Shown here: piece after piece, positions 1 through 8,229 of the stretch
Layout of the letters: every line of letters begins with the position of its first letter
Position numbering within the stretch: the stretch's first letter is position 1
Assembly: GCA_964634885.1 (NCBI GenBank)
Contig: CAZWLN010000047.1
Span: forward strand, 1 to 36,921
DNA: 36,921 bases
Direction of reading: 5' to 3'
From: DAINRZ01 sp964634885
Lineage (GTDB): Bacteria; Bacteroidota; Ignavibacteria; Kapaibacteriales; UBA2268
Translations under genes and position numbers: made by a program
The notes under the pieces: model-generated
What the model was told of the DNA's origin: nothing
The model's database searches: none
What the model saw: the letters and a program-made list of their open reading frames with translations, nothing else

Positions 1-1858
1 CTACGGCTGTAATTTCCTGTCCACAGGAGATTGTCAGGCCGTCCGAACAGGGATTGGGATAGACGCTGACACCGGCGTCCTCCCGGGTCTCTTCGGCAGA
101 CAGGACAATGTCCGAGAGGCTCATTTTGTACAATCCGTCGTTAGTAGCGGCGAAAAGGTTGTTGCCGTGTTTAACAAGGTTGTAGTATTCTTCAACTGTA
201 CTGTCGAATCCTGACATGAAATAGACCCAGTCAATTCCGTTATTCTTAGTTGCTTTGATTTCATCGCCTTTACAAACAAGAAGCGTATCGCCTGAAGCAA
301 TGGCGTTTCTGTAATAGACGCTTTGATTTTTCGTTGTGTCCAGTACAATCCAATGCCTGCATGAGTCGGTTGATAGGTACAGCTTGTGAGAACTCATAGC
401 CAATACTGAATTATTTAAATATCCGATATCTTTCAAATACTCATTTTCAAATTGTGAAGCCGCCCAATCCTGTGATTCCGACACAGAACAAAAAAGATTT
501 TTATCTGCAAGTGCGAGGAATATGCCGTCTTTTTCATCAATTCTGTAAATTCCTTTCTTCAGAGACTTGGAAACCCAACTGCTATATGGATATACCGACT
601 GAAACAAATCTTCATCTGTTGCTAACAACATCATATTTTTATAATAAAAAACATCATTTATCCTATTTACTCCGCTGATTGGTTTGTAAATAGTCCAGGT
701 GTAACCGCTGTCAACAGAGCTAAGAACAACGGAGTCGTTAACACTCGCGTAGAGTACCGAATTCCGCTGAAAAATCCTGTCAATGTTCCTTCCACTTAAA
801 TCATTCAACAGTCTTTGCCAGCTCGTACCGTTGTCGCCGGAACGATAGAGCGCCTTTGAGCCTGTTGTGCCAAACAGGCCGAAGGAAGTTGTAAAAATAT
901 CCGTAAAACGTACTTCATCTATCGGAACAACAACATTCCTCCAGGTTCTGCCGCTATCGTTGGATATTAGTATTCCGCAATTGGACGAAAGAATCAATCT
1001 TCCATTCTTCAGGACAGTAATATTGCAGGTTTTGAGGTAAAATGCAGGAATAACATGGTTATGGATTCGTTTGTCATTCGAATCCAGCCTTACTAAGCCC
1101 TTTGTCCTGTTTGTAATGAAAGTTTTTCCATTAATATATGTTATATCTTCTATATTATAATATCTATAAGAAAAATCAAAAATATCTGAGATTGTACCAA
1201 ACGATTTATTAGTCATATCTATGAGTAAAATGTTATTATTCTGTGAAGAACAAAATAATTTACCCTGATTATAGAACAGTCTGTAGAAATATGCATTAGA
1301 GTCGGTGATGAAGCTGTTCCATGTCTTGCCATAGTCTTCAGATACAAGAATATCATAAACCGAACTGAGAAAAAGCTTGTTTCCAATACTTACCAATGAA
1401 TAATAATACTGTATTGCAGTGTCCAGTTCCACTTTTTCCCACGATTGACACCTGTCAATCGACTTGTACAGATCATTGTGACCCATATAAAATATGGCGC
1501 TGTCCGTAACTGCAATCGATTCGGACGACATTCCATAATCCGTAATATCCGACTGGGTCCAGGTATTTCCATTATTATCTGAAAAATATACCCCATTTCC
1601 ATGGTGTAGAATAATAACACTGTCTTTGACGTAAATATCTGAGATATTCTCAAATACACTGCTGTTTCTATTCCAAGATTCCCCATTGTCTGAGGACATA
1701 TAAAGTGACTTGGAATCGGTAGTAAAAACGTACTTGTCATTAGAGGCAATATTAGTCAGGCTGCCTTCATAGCCCACGGCGGGGCACTTCACCCATTGGG
1801 CTGATGCTGCGACTGCTGCCATCAGCAAAATTACGGTAAGGAGAATAGTTTTCTTCAT
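1..1858 (-). CDS. Asp-box repeat T9SS cargo protein, partial (C-terminus beyond the left edge)
   Basis: The frame is open from an ATG at 1858 to base 1, about 619 residues, and its stop lies outside the window, so this is truncation by the edge, not a pseudogene. The N-terminus (MKKTILLTVILLMAAVAASA) is a signal peptide. Many Asp-box motifs of the S-x-D-x-G-x-T-W kind follow (SDNNGNTW, SEDYGKTW, SNDSGRTW, SVDSGYTW), typical of sialidase/VPS10-like beta-propellers. Near the edge the residues YPNPCSDGL begin what looks like a T9SS type A sorting domain. The protein is a close paralogue of the next gene on the same strand (2114-4132), nearly identical in its central and C-terminal parts. Expected to be exported and anchored at, or released from, the cell surface; ligand unknown. 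Confidence 0.85.
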   Translation of the reverse strand, partial: MKKTILLTVILLMAAVAASAQWVKCPAVGYEGSLTNIASNDKYVFTTDSKSLYMSSDNGESWNRNSSVFENISDIYVKDSVIILHHGNGVYFSDNNGNTWTQSDITDYGMSSESIAVTDSAIFYMGHNDLYKSIDRCQSWEKVELDTAIQYYYSLVSIGNKLFLSSVYDILVSEDYGKTWNSFITDSNAYFYRLFYNQGKLFCSSQNNNILLIDMTNKSFGTISDIFDFSYRYYNIEDITYINGKTFITNRTKGLVRLDSNDKRIHNHVIPAFYLKTCNITVLKNGRLILSSNCGILISNDSGRTWRNVVVPIDEVRFTDIFTTSFGLFGTTGSKALYRSGDNGTSWQRLLNDLSGRNIDRIFQRNSVLYASVNDSVVLSSVDSGYTWTIYKPISGVNRINDVFYYKNMMLLATDEDLFQSVYPYSSWVSKSLKKGIYRIDEKDGIFLALADKNLFCSVSESQDWAASQFENEYLKDIGYLNNSVLAMSSHKLYLSTDSCRHWIVLDTTKNQSVYYRNAIASGDTLLVCKGDEIKATKNNGIDWVYFMSGFDSTVEEYYNLVKHGNNLFAATNDGLYKMSLSDIVLSAEETREDAGVSVYPNPCSDGLTISCGQEITAV

Positions 1859-2113
1859 AAAAGTATTATAATTTATCTGACATACTAATTTTTCATAATT
1901 TTCAAATACATTCATACAGGCTGCTTTCTACCCGGCTTTTCGTCAACTGCCACAAATAGAAAGACACATAAAGAATGAAAATGATTCAGTAAAAGAAAAA
2001 TTTGACATAAATTATACTTACTATCAAATTACGAACTGGGTCATAATGACATATCTTAAGTAACCCTGTGTCTCACAGTCGGTACGGATTGTTTTGCCTG
2101 GGCGACAGTAGTT

Positions 2114-4132
2114 TTACCTGGTTATATTTATTTTAATTACCTCAAGTCTTTCATGTGTTTCAATTTTCAGGAATAATGTCCCAACAGGCAGTCCGGACGT
2201 GTTCAAAACCGTTTCGCAGCCCGATTGCCTCGTGCTTACAGGGTATTCCCTCCCGAAAACATCGAACACGGTAATGCGCCCGATCTCCTGTTCCGAGCTG
2301 ATTGACAAGCGGTCTGAGCAGGGATTGGGAAAGGCCCTGACGGACACATTCTCCCGGGTTTCTTCGGCAGATAGTACCAGGTCCGAGAGGCTCAATTTAT
2401 ACAATCCGTCGTTGGTGACAGCGAAAAGGTTGTTGCCGTGTTTAACAAGGCTGTAGTATTTATCTACAGTACTGTCGAATCCTGACATACATTCTGTCCA
2501 GTATTTCCCAAGGCTGTTCGTTGCTTTTATTTCATTGTTTTTACAGATTATAAGAATATCTCCGAATGTAACCATTCTATAATAACATTCATATTCATCT
2601 CCATTTTTTACAGTGTCGATAATTGTCCAGTAATGGCAGGAATCTGTTGATAGGTACAGCTTGCGAGAACTCATTGCCAATACTGAATTATTTAAATATC
2701 CAAAATCATTCAAATACTCATTTTCAAATTCTGATACCGCCCAATATTCTGATTCCGACACAGAACAGAAAAGATTCTTATATGACAGGGCGATGAATAT
2801 GCCGTCTTTTTCATCAATTCTAAGGATTCCATTTTCCAGAGAATTTGGAACCCAACTGCTATATGGATAAGCCGACTGAAACAGATCGACATCTGTTGCT
2901 ACCAACATTAGATCTTTATAATAAAATACATCGTTTATCCTTTTCACTCCGCTGATCGGTTTGAAATTAGTCCATGTGTTACCGCTGTCAACGGAGGTAA
3001 GAATAACAGAGTCTTTAACACTCGCATAGAGTACCGAATCCCGCTGAAAAATCCTGTCAATGTTCTTTTCACTTAAATCATTCAACAGTCTTTGCCAGCT
3101 CATACCGTTGTCGCAGGAACGATAGAGTGCTTTTGAGCCTGTGGTGCCAAACAGGCCGAAGGAAGTTGCAAAAATATTTGTAATATATTCTTCATTAATC
3201 GGAATTACAACATTCCGCCAGGTTCTGCCGCTATCGTTGGATATTAGTATTCCGCAATTGGACGAAAGAATCAATCTGCCACTGTTTAACATAGTCAGAT
3301 TGCACGCTCTTATGTTGAATGTAGGTATTATAGAATACTTGATTTTTTTATTATTTGAATCGAGCATGGCTAAACAATATGATGTATTAGTTATAAATAC
3401 TTTTTCACCAACAGAGATAATATTACTTATTTTGTAAACACTATAAGACAAATCAAATTTTTCTGAGACTTTTTCGAACGATTTTTTATCTATATCTATG
3501 AGTAGAACATTATTATTCTGTGAAGAACAATAAAGTTTTCCATTATTGTAGAATAGTTTGTAAAAGTATGCGTTGGAGTCTGTAATTATCGTATTCCAGG
3601 TGTTGCCGTCATCATCTGATTGGATCAGATTATTTTTGATGCTCATGACAAGCCTGTTACCAATATTTATCAATGAATAATTATATACAAAAGACTGTTC
3701 CCTGGCAATTTCTTCCCAGGTCCTGCAACTGTCGGTTGAGCGGAAGAGCTCGTATGATGAATTACAAAAAACGGCATTATCAGTGGAAGCAATATCAGAA
3801 ATTATATAAATTCCTTCAATTTCGGAATCTGTCCATGTAACACCGCAATCGTATGAAGCGTGAACATCATTGGTTCTTGTAATAATAAGCAAATCATTCT
3901 TCAAATAAATATTGGTAATACCATAGAATTCCCGGGAATGTTTTTCCCATGTCTCGCCTTTGTCTGTTGACCTGTAAAGTGACTTGGAATCGGTTGTAAA
4001 AACGTACTTGTCATTAGAGGCAATATTATTAACGTTGCCTTCAAAGCCCACGGCCGGGCACTTCACCCATTGGGCACTCGTAACGGCGGTTGAACACAGG
4101 AGTGCAATCAGAATAAGTACAAAGTTTTTCAT
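2114..4132 (-). CDS. Asp-box repeat protein with T9SS type A sorting domain
   Basis: This encodes 672 residues with an N-terminal signal peptide (MKNFVLILIALLCSTAVTSA) and about eight Asp-box motifs (STDKGETW, SDDDGNTW, SNDSGRTW, SVDSGNTW) spread over residues ~50-530. These predict a beta-propeller of the sialidase/VPS10 kind, but no sialidase catalytic residues are evident. The last ~85 residues, starting at FPNPCSDRLSIS, form a T9SS C-terminal sorting domain (PNP box, then VFDVFGREY, ending in EVIKINITR). It is the upstream tandem paralogue of the gene at 1-1858; the intergenic gap is 255 bp. Likely a surface or secreted protein with a binding role; the substrate cannot be told from sequence. 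Confidence 0.88.
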   Translation of the reverse strand: MKNFVLILIALLCSTAVTSAQWVKCPAVGFEGNVNNIASNDKYVFTTDSKSLYRSTDKGETWEKHSREFYGITNIYLKNDLLIITRTNDVHASYDCGVTWTDSEIEGIYIISDIASTDNAVFCNSSYELFRSTDSCRTWEEIAREQSFVYNYSLINIGNRLVMSIKNNLIQSDDDGNTWNTIITDSNAYFYKLFYNNGKLYCSSQNNNVLLIDIDKKSFEKVSEKFDLSYSVYKISNIISVGEKVFITNTSYCLAMLDSNNKKIKYSIIPTFNIRACNLTMLNSGRLILSSNCGILISNDSGRTWRNVVIPINEEYITNIFATSFGLFGTTGSKALYRSCDNGMSWQRLLNDLSEKNIDRIFQRDSVLYASVKDSVILTSVDSGNTWTNFKPISGVKRINDVFYYKDLMLVATDVDLFQSAYPYSSWVPNSLENGILRIDEKDGIFIALSYKNLFCSVSESEYWAVSEFENEYLNDFGYLNNSVLAMSSRKLYLSTDSCHYWTIIDTVKNGDEYECYYRMVTFGDILIICKNNEIKATNSLGKYWTECMSGFDSTVDKYYSLVKHGNNLFAVTNDGLYKLSLSDLVLSAEETRENVSVRAFPNPCSDRLSISSEQEIGRITVFDVFGREYPVSTRQSGCETVLNTSGLPVGTLFLKIETHERLEVIKINITR

Positions 4133-4289
4133 AAGCTTACTAATTTATTATTCGACATACAGTTTCTCTGTTTCATAAGATTTTTCCCGGCTGCCATCTG
4201 TTATTTCCAGATTTTGTGTCCTCTCTAACAATGAAGAATTACACTTCAGTAAGGAAAATGATTCACGATTGTGTCAATAATAATTTTTA

Positions 4290-4297
4290 CAAAAGTA
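4290..4297 (-). promoter_or_regulatory. Bacteroidetes-type -7 element upstream of the 2114-4132 gene
   Basis: On the minus strand this reads TACTTTTG, an exact match to TANNTTTG, the -7 element of Bacteroidetes primary sigma promoters. It lies about 160 nt upstream of the ATG at 4132, so it would give a long leader. I see no convincing -33 element. Confidence 0.3.
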
Positions 4298-4345
4298 ACG
4301 GGCAGAAATGATACTGCCTGTTCCTTATGAAGTTCCGCTTATTAA

Positions 4346-4364
4346 TATTAACTGATTATTAACA
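4346..4364 (+). promoter_or_regulatory. Candidate Pho-box pair (11-nt direct repeat)
   Basis: TATTAAC occurs at 4346-4352 and again at 4357-4363, exactly 11 nt apart. Read as hexamers, this is TTAACT and TTAACA separated by 5 nt. PhoP-type boxes (TTHAYA hexamers) and PhoB boxes are direct repeats with an 11-nt period, and the next gene on this strand starts the phosphate operon. The sequence is AT-rich, so chance is possible. Confidence 0.3.
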
Positions 4365-4449
4365 TTAGCGGTGTTTACCGGGCATTTGTATATGCTTAAT
4401 TATCACGTTTTACAGCCGTTTATTGGATATTTCGAATGGAATTGCCGGC

Positions 4450-4488
4450 TTAACCTGAAATTAATTCATTCTTTATTAGCTGTTCACA
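4450..4488 (+). promoter_or_regulatory. Candidate Pho operator: four hexamers with 11-nt period
   Basis: TTAACC (4450), TTAATT (4461), TTTATT (4472) and TTCACA (4483) begin exactly 11 nt apart. This is the geometry of a four-repeat PhoP/PhoB operator, and TTCACA fits the PhoP hexamer consensus TTHAYA. The cluster lies ~55-90 nt before the porin start codon, a sensible place for an activator. The inner repeats match poorly, so this rests on phasing and context. Confidence 0.35.
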
Positions 4489-4541
4489 CTATTATGGGAA
4501 TTTTGTAACGGTTGATTTGTTAATTTTTTTGAAGGTTGTTT

Positions 4542-5834
4542 ATGCGTAGAATTACAAAATCCTTATTACTCATGATGATTGCCCTGATGGCGTTTGCACC
4601 TGCCTTTTCCCAGGAAGAAAGCACTCAGGCCGAAGGTATGACGATGGATAATGTGAAAGACAAGTTCGACGGCATCGATGAAAACATGTCGGTATTGCAG
4701 ACGGACGTTGCCGGACTGAAGAAATTCAAGTTCTCGGGCTACTTCCAGTTTGAGTGGCTGAAAACTGAAGACGGAAAAAAAGGTTTGGGTTTAGAAGCCT
4801 ATGATTCTACCGCAAGTACGATACTCTCCCAGTTCAGGCTTCGCAGGGGAAGGGTTAAACTGGCATACGACGGCGGCCTGACACAGTTTGTTGTCCAGGG
4901 CGATTTCATCAACTCCGGCTTTGCTCTGAAAGACCTTTATATGGACATTACAGATCCATGGACGAAATACTTCACATTAAGAGCCGGTTTGTTCAACAGG
5001 CCAAACTACGAAGTTGAGTATTCTTCGAGCCAGCGCGAATCGATGGAGCGTTCGACAGTAGTGAAAACGCTCTATCCCAACGAAAGGGACCTCGGCGCGA
5101 TGATTACCGTCAATCCCGACGAATTGTTCAATCTTCAGCTTGCGGCTTTCAATAATACGGCAACTGGCCCAATCAAGCAACTGCTGCCGAATTTCAGGGA
5201 AGAGCCCCTGTACTTCATGGCAAGGCTGACAAAGAGTTTCTCGCTTACAGATGAAGGCATCGGAATCGACATCGGCGCCCATGCCAGAATAGGTAACATC
5301 CAATCAAACTCCATATATGTGATCGAATCGGACCGGAATGCCGTCGATTCTGCCAATACAATTAAAAAAGGCGACAATATTGCGCGTACATGGTTCGGTG
5401 GCGAACTTCAGCTTTACTGGGACATCCTCGGCGGCATGAAACTTATGACCGAAGTTATTACCGGCAGCACAACTGACGACCCCGCATTAGTCGCCAAGTC
5501 TGCCAACGCTCCTGCAATCCGTAAAAGAGATTTCCTGGGTTACTATGTAATGCTTGTTAAGACAATTACAGATGACTTCCAGGTCGCAGTCAAATACGAC
5601 TCTTACGACCCGAACACTGCCATCGATGACAAGAGTATTACTTCCACGTCAGACCTGACGAAATCCACACTTGGACTGGGCCTGCATAACTATTCGTTTG
5701 CAAATGTAAGAATCTCGCTCTGGTACGACATGATTACAACCCAGACAAGCGACAATCTTGTTAAAGGCAAAGCCCTGCTGGCTGACGATCCCAGCGACAA
5801 CCTGCTCACTCTCCGGTTCCAGTATAAGTTCTGA
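4542..5834 (+). CDS. Phosphate-selective porin O/P family (OprP/OprO-like)
   Basis: This is an outer-membrane beta-barrel of about 430 residues, in the porin O/P family. A signal peptide (MRRITKSLLLMMIALMAFA, cleaved near AFSQ) precedes a short coiled-coil-like stretch (~residues 27-60) and then alternating barrel strands, opening with FSGYFQFEW and closing with LLTLRFQYKF, a C-terminal aromatic typical of porins. Family members pass phosphate or other anions through the outer membrane. I take the ATG at 4542 over an upstream in-frame TTG at 4536, because GAAGG at 4531-4535 is spaced 6 nt from it and the signal peptide then starts cleanly. It is the first gene of the pst operon, 33 nt before pstS, which strongly supports phosphate as substrate. 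Confidence 0.88.
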   Translation: MRRITKSLLLMMIALMAFAPAFSQEESTQAEGMTMDNVKDKFDGIDENMSVLQTDVAGLKKFKFSGYFQFEWLKTEDGKKGLGLEAYDSTASTILSQFRLRRGRVKLAYDGGLTQFVVQGDFINSGFALKDLYMDITDPWTKYFTLRAGLFNRPNYEVEYSSSQRESMERSTVVKTLYPNERDLGAMITVNPDELFNLQLAAFNNTATGPIKQLLPNFREEPLYFMARLTKSFSLTDEGIGIDIGAHARIGNIQSNSIYVIESDRNAVDSANTIKKGDNIARTWFGGELQLYWDILGGMKLMTEVITGSTTDDPALVAKSANAPAIRKRDFLGYYVMLVKTITDDFQVAVKYDSYDPNTAIDDKSITSTSDLTKSTLGLGLHNYSFANVRISLWYDMITTQTSDNLVKGKALLADDPSDNLLTLRFQYKF

Positions 5835-5867
5835 TTTGAAAAATTTTGTAAAACCATATAATAGGAT

Positions 5868-6692
5868 ATGAAAATGATAAAGAAAATAATATTATTAAGC
5901 ATCGCAATATTAACATCGGCTGCTCTCATGTCCCTCAATGCAGGCGACAAAATTACCATCAAAGGTTCCGACACAATGGTCATCCTTGCCCAGAGGTGGG
6001 CAGAAGCTTTCATGAGCAAAAACGGCGGTGTATCGATCCAGGTAACAGGCGGCGGATCCGGTACGGGTATCTCTGCACTCATCAACGGAACTACCGACAT
6101 CTGCAACTCCTCCCGTCCGATGAAGTCGTCGGAAGTGAAAAAAGTAAAAGAACGTTACGGTACTCTGGGCGTTGAAATACCCTGTGCCAAAGACGGCATC
6201 ACCATATACCTCAACCAGTCGAACCCGGTAAAGAATCTGACGATGCAGCAGTTGAAGGACATCTACACAGGTAAGATTACCAACTGGAACCAGGTCGGCG
6301 GCAATGATGCCAGGATAATACTTTACAGCCGTGAAAACAACTCCGGTACTTACGTGTTCTTCAAGGAAAAAGTCCTCAGCAACGCCGACTATTCGCCTTC
6401 ATGCCAGAACCTGCCGGGTACTTCCGCTGTCGTTAACGCCGTGTCAAAAGACAAGAACGGCATCGGTTACGGCGGCGCTGCCTATGCAAAAGGCATCAAG
6501 CATCCTACAATCAATAGTGTTGAACCAACGGAAGCAAATGTCAAATCGGGCAAATATCCTCTGGCAAGAAATCTCTTCATGTACCTCAAGTCAAGGCCTA
6601 CCGGAGCTATCAAACAGTTCATCGACTGGGTGCTGGGTTCCGAAGGTCAGGCCATCGTGAAAAAAGTAGGCTATTTCCCGGTTAACGGCTAA
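5868..6692 (+). CDS. pstS: Phosphate ABC transporter substrate-binding protein
   Basis: This is the 274-residue periplasmic phosphate-binding protein PstS. It has an N-terminal signal peptide (KKIILLSIAILTSAALM) followed by the family signature: KGSDTM near residue 34 and the GGGSGTGISAL phosphate-binding loop near residue 65. Further family motifs are DICNSSRPM, then LKDIYTGKITNWNQVGG, and NNSGTYVFFKEKVL. The start may be the second ATG (5874), since AGGA at 5863-5866 is 7 nt from it but only one base from the first. It sits between the porin and pstC and delivers phosphate to the PstCA permease. A strong hairpin follows the stop codon (6743-6787), which could raise pstS mRNA above that of the permease genes. 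Confidence 0.96.
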   Translation: MKMIKKIILLSIAILTSAALMSLNAGDKITIKGSDTMVILAQRWAEAFMSKNGGVSIQVTGGGSGTGISALINGTTDICNSSRPMKSSEVKKVKERYGTLGVEIPCAKDGITIYLNQSNPVKNLTMQQLKDIYTGKITNWNQVGGNDARIILYSRENNSGTYVFFKEKVLSNADYSPSCQNLPGTSAVVNAVSKDKNGIGYGGAAYAKGIKHPTINSVEPTEANVKSGKYPLARNLFMYLKSRPTGAIKQFIDWVLGSEGQAIVKKVGYFPVNG

Positions 6693-6742
6693 AAGTAACA
6701 GCAATCAGCAGAATGATAATAGTTAATGATATAATGTACCCG

Positions 6743-6787
6743 TTCATCTTCAACCCTGTGGGGAATTACGCAGGGTTGAACGATGAA
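6743..6787 (+). promoter_or_regulatory. Hairpin between pstS and pstC
   Basis: TTCATC+TTCAACCCTG (6743-6758) pairs with CAGGGTTGAA (6771-6780) and GATGAA (6782-6787), giving 16 bp with one bulged C at 6781 and a 12-nt loop. No U-run follows, so it is not a classic terminator. It more likely stabilises the 3' end of a processed pstS message or attenuates readthrough into pstC. Function is inferred. Confidence 0.6.
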
Positions 6788-6816
6788 TGTTTCCTCATTA
6801 AGTAAAGGGAAAATGA

Positions 6817-8226
6817 GTGGAAGATAATAGTAAAACAGATAATAGTAAAATTAAGGAATACATTGTTCATCAGCCTTTAAGCAATGGTAAGAAATTCTAC
6901 CTGAGCGAGTTCCTGGCCGAAAAATCCATCAAGTTCTTTGCATTTCTGTCAATTGCCATAATAATTGCCATTTTCTACTTTGTTTTTACGGAAGCAAAGT
7001 ATGCTTTCGATGAATACACATTAGAAACGGAAACAGTAGCTGAGGAACCGCCGGCAACTGACGGCAGCTCTTCTGAAACAGCCGCAGCAGGAGAGTACAA
7101 ACCGGAAAGTTACAATCCCGGCGAACAGGAGAACACCACAGCATCGGTTAAGGAAGAAAAGCCTGAGCAGTATAAACCTGAACAGTATGACCCCAACGAA
7201 AAAAGTTCCGGTGAGCTTCAACCTGAGCAATATAAGCCTGAACAGTACAACCCGAATGAAAGCAGCGTGGCGGAAGTAAAACCTGAAGAATACAAACCCG
7301 AATCATACTCTCCGGATAATGATGAAAGTAACGGCAAGGCTGAACCGGCTTCAGAGGCAGCCGGAAACGGTATCGGTGAAGCGGCAGTGCCGGAACCGTT
7401 GCCGGTAGAAGACTTTGACTCAGCAAAGAAAGCATCCTATTCCTTCTTTGATTTCCTTGTTCCCAATGATACGATCGAAGGGAAAAGCGAATATGTCTGG
7501 CAGCCCATCAGCAGCAAACCCAAATTCAGCATCGTTCCGCTGTTTGTCGGTTCACTGAAACTGACATTGATTGGTATCCTAATCGCAGCTCCGATTGCTA
7601 TCCTTGCTGCAATATTTACTTCCATGTTTGCTTCGAAGCGCTTGAAGGAGATTATTAAACCTGCAATCGAGATACTGGCGGGTTTTCCTTCGGTGGTGAT
7701 CGGGTTCTTCTGCCTGATTACCCTTGCAAGTGTTATTCAGGAATTCACCAATTCGGATTTCCGGCTCAATGCGTTCGTGGGAGGAGTGGGCATCTCGCTG
7801 GCAGTGATCCCGATAATTTATACAATTACGGAAGATTCGCTGGCGGCGGTACCCAAGCATCTTAAAGAAGCAAGCCTTGCGATGGGAGCGTCAATGTGGC
7901 AGACAGCTTTCAGGGTAATTCTGCCCGCGGCGGTACCTGGAGTGTTCGCGGCCATCTTACTCGGATTCGGAAGGGCTTTCGGCGAAACGATGATTGCATT
8001 GATGGCTACCGGCAATGCTGCGTTAATATCGGGGAATATATTCGAACCCATCAGGACAATGTCGGCTACTGTCGGCGCCGAGATGGCTGAAGTCGAGTAC
8101 CAGGGGGTCCATTACGGCATCCTCTTTCTAATCGGTTCCCTTCTGTTCGTGATTACATTTACACTCAACGCCGTGGCGGAATTCTATGTCAGAAAACGAT
8201 TGATCAAACGATTCAGCGGTAAATAA
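6817..8226 (+). CDS. pstC: Phosphate ABC transporter permease PstC with repeat-containing insertion
   Basis: PstC forms the inner-membrane channel with PstA. At 469 residues it is well above the ~300 usual for the family. A cytoplasmic N-terminus and a first membrane helix (~residues 36-58) are followed by ~170 extracytoplasmic residues rich in Pro, Glu, Gln and Tyr. Within these, a 20-residue unit (KPEQYKPEQYNPNE type) is repeated three times at residues 115-174. The usual permease helices begin near residue 238 (FSIVPLFVGSLKLTLIGIL), and the permease EAA-type loop is EASLAMGASMWQTAFRVILP, ending in GFGRAFGETM. The start is GTG: AAAGGGA is 6 nt upstream, and the nearby ATG at 6813 hits a stop after four codons. 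Confidence 0.93.
   Translation: MEDNSKTDNSKIKEYIVHQPLSNGKKFYLSEFLAEKSIKFFAFLSIAIIIAIFYFVFTEAKYAFDEYTLETETVAEEPPATDGSSSETAAAGEYKPESYNPGEQENTTASVKEEKPEQYKPEQYDPNEKSSGELQPEQYKPEQYNPNESSVAEVKPEEYKPESYSPDNDESNGKAEPASEAAGNGIGEAAVPEPLPVEDFDSAKKASYSFFDFLVPNDTIEGKSEYVWQPISSKPKFSIVPLFVGSLKLTLIGILIAAPIAILAAIFTSMFASKRLKEIIKPAIEILAGFPSVVIGFFCLITLASVIQEFTNSDFRLNAFVGGVGISLAVIPIIYTITEDSLAAVPKHLKEASLAMGASMWQTAFRVILPAAVPGVFAAILLGFGRAFGETMIALMATGNAALISGNIFEPIRTMSATVGAEMAEVEYQGVHYGILFLIGSLLFVITFTLNAVAEFYVRKRLIKRFSGK
7159..7338 (+). repeat. 60-bp tandem repeat, three units, inside pstC
   Basis: Units start at 7159, 7219 and 7279 and stay in frame, coding for 20-residue repeats of the KPEQYKPEQYxPNE type. A degenerate further copy (YKPESYNPGEQE) precedes them near 7099. 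In-frame units allow length change without disrupting the gene. Confidence 0.85.
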
Positions 8227-8229
8227 GCT

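Larger units (their letters stand above)
4133..4541. other. Divergent intergenic region between T9SS cargo gene and phosphate operon
   Basis: About 400 AT-rich bases with no ORF worth calling, separating two divergent units, so promoters for both should lie here. It holds a candidate -7 element for the minus gene (4290-4297) and two clusters of 11-nt-phased TTNA-like repeats (4346-4364 and 4450-4488) described separately. A TATTAT sequence at 4490-4495 directly follows the second cluster. I see no transcription terminator and no RNA gene. Confidence 0.6.

Noticed and set aside
1..1858. Apparent broken gene at the left edge, because no complete ORF is present there
   Set aside because: Translation of the minus strand is open from the ATG at 1858 to base 1 and aligns with its paralogue throughout, so it is cut by the window and not frameshifted.
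1..4132. Sialidase function for the Asp-box proteins
   Set aside because: Asp-boxes are structural and occur in many propellers; the sialidase arginine triad and catalytic residues cannot be identified.
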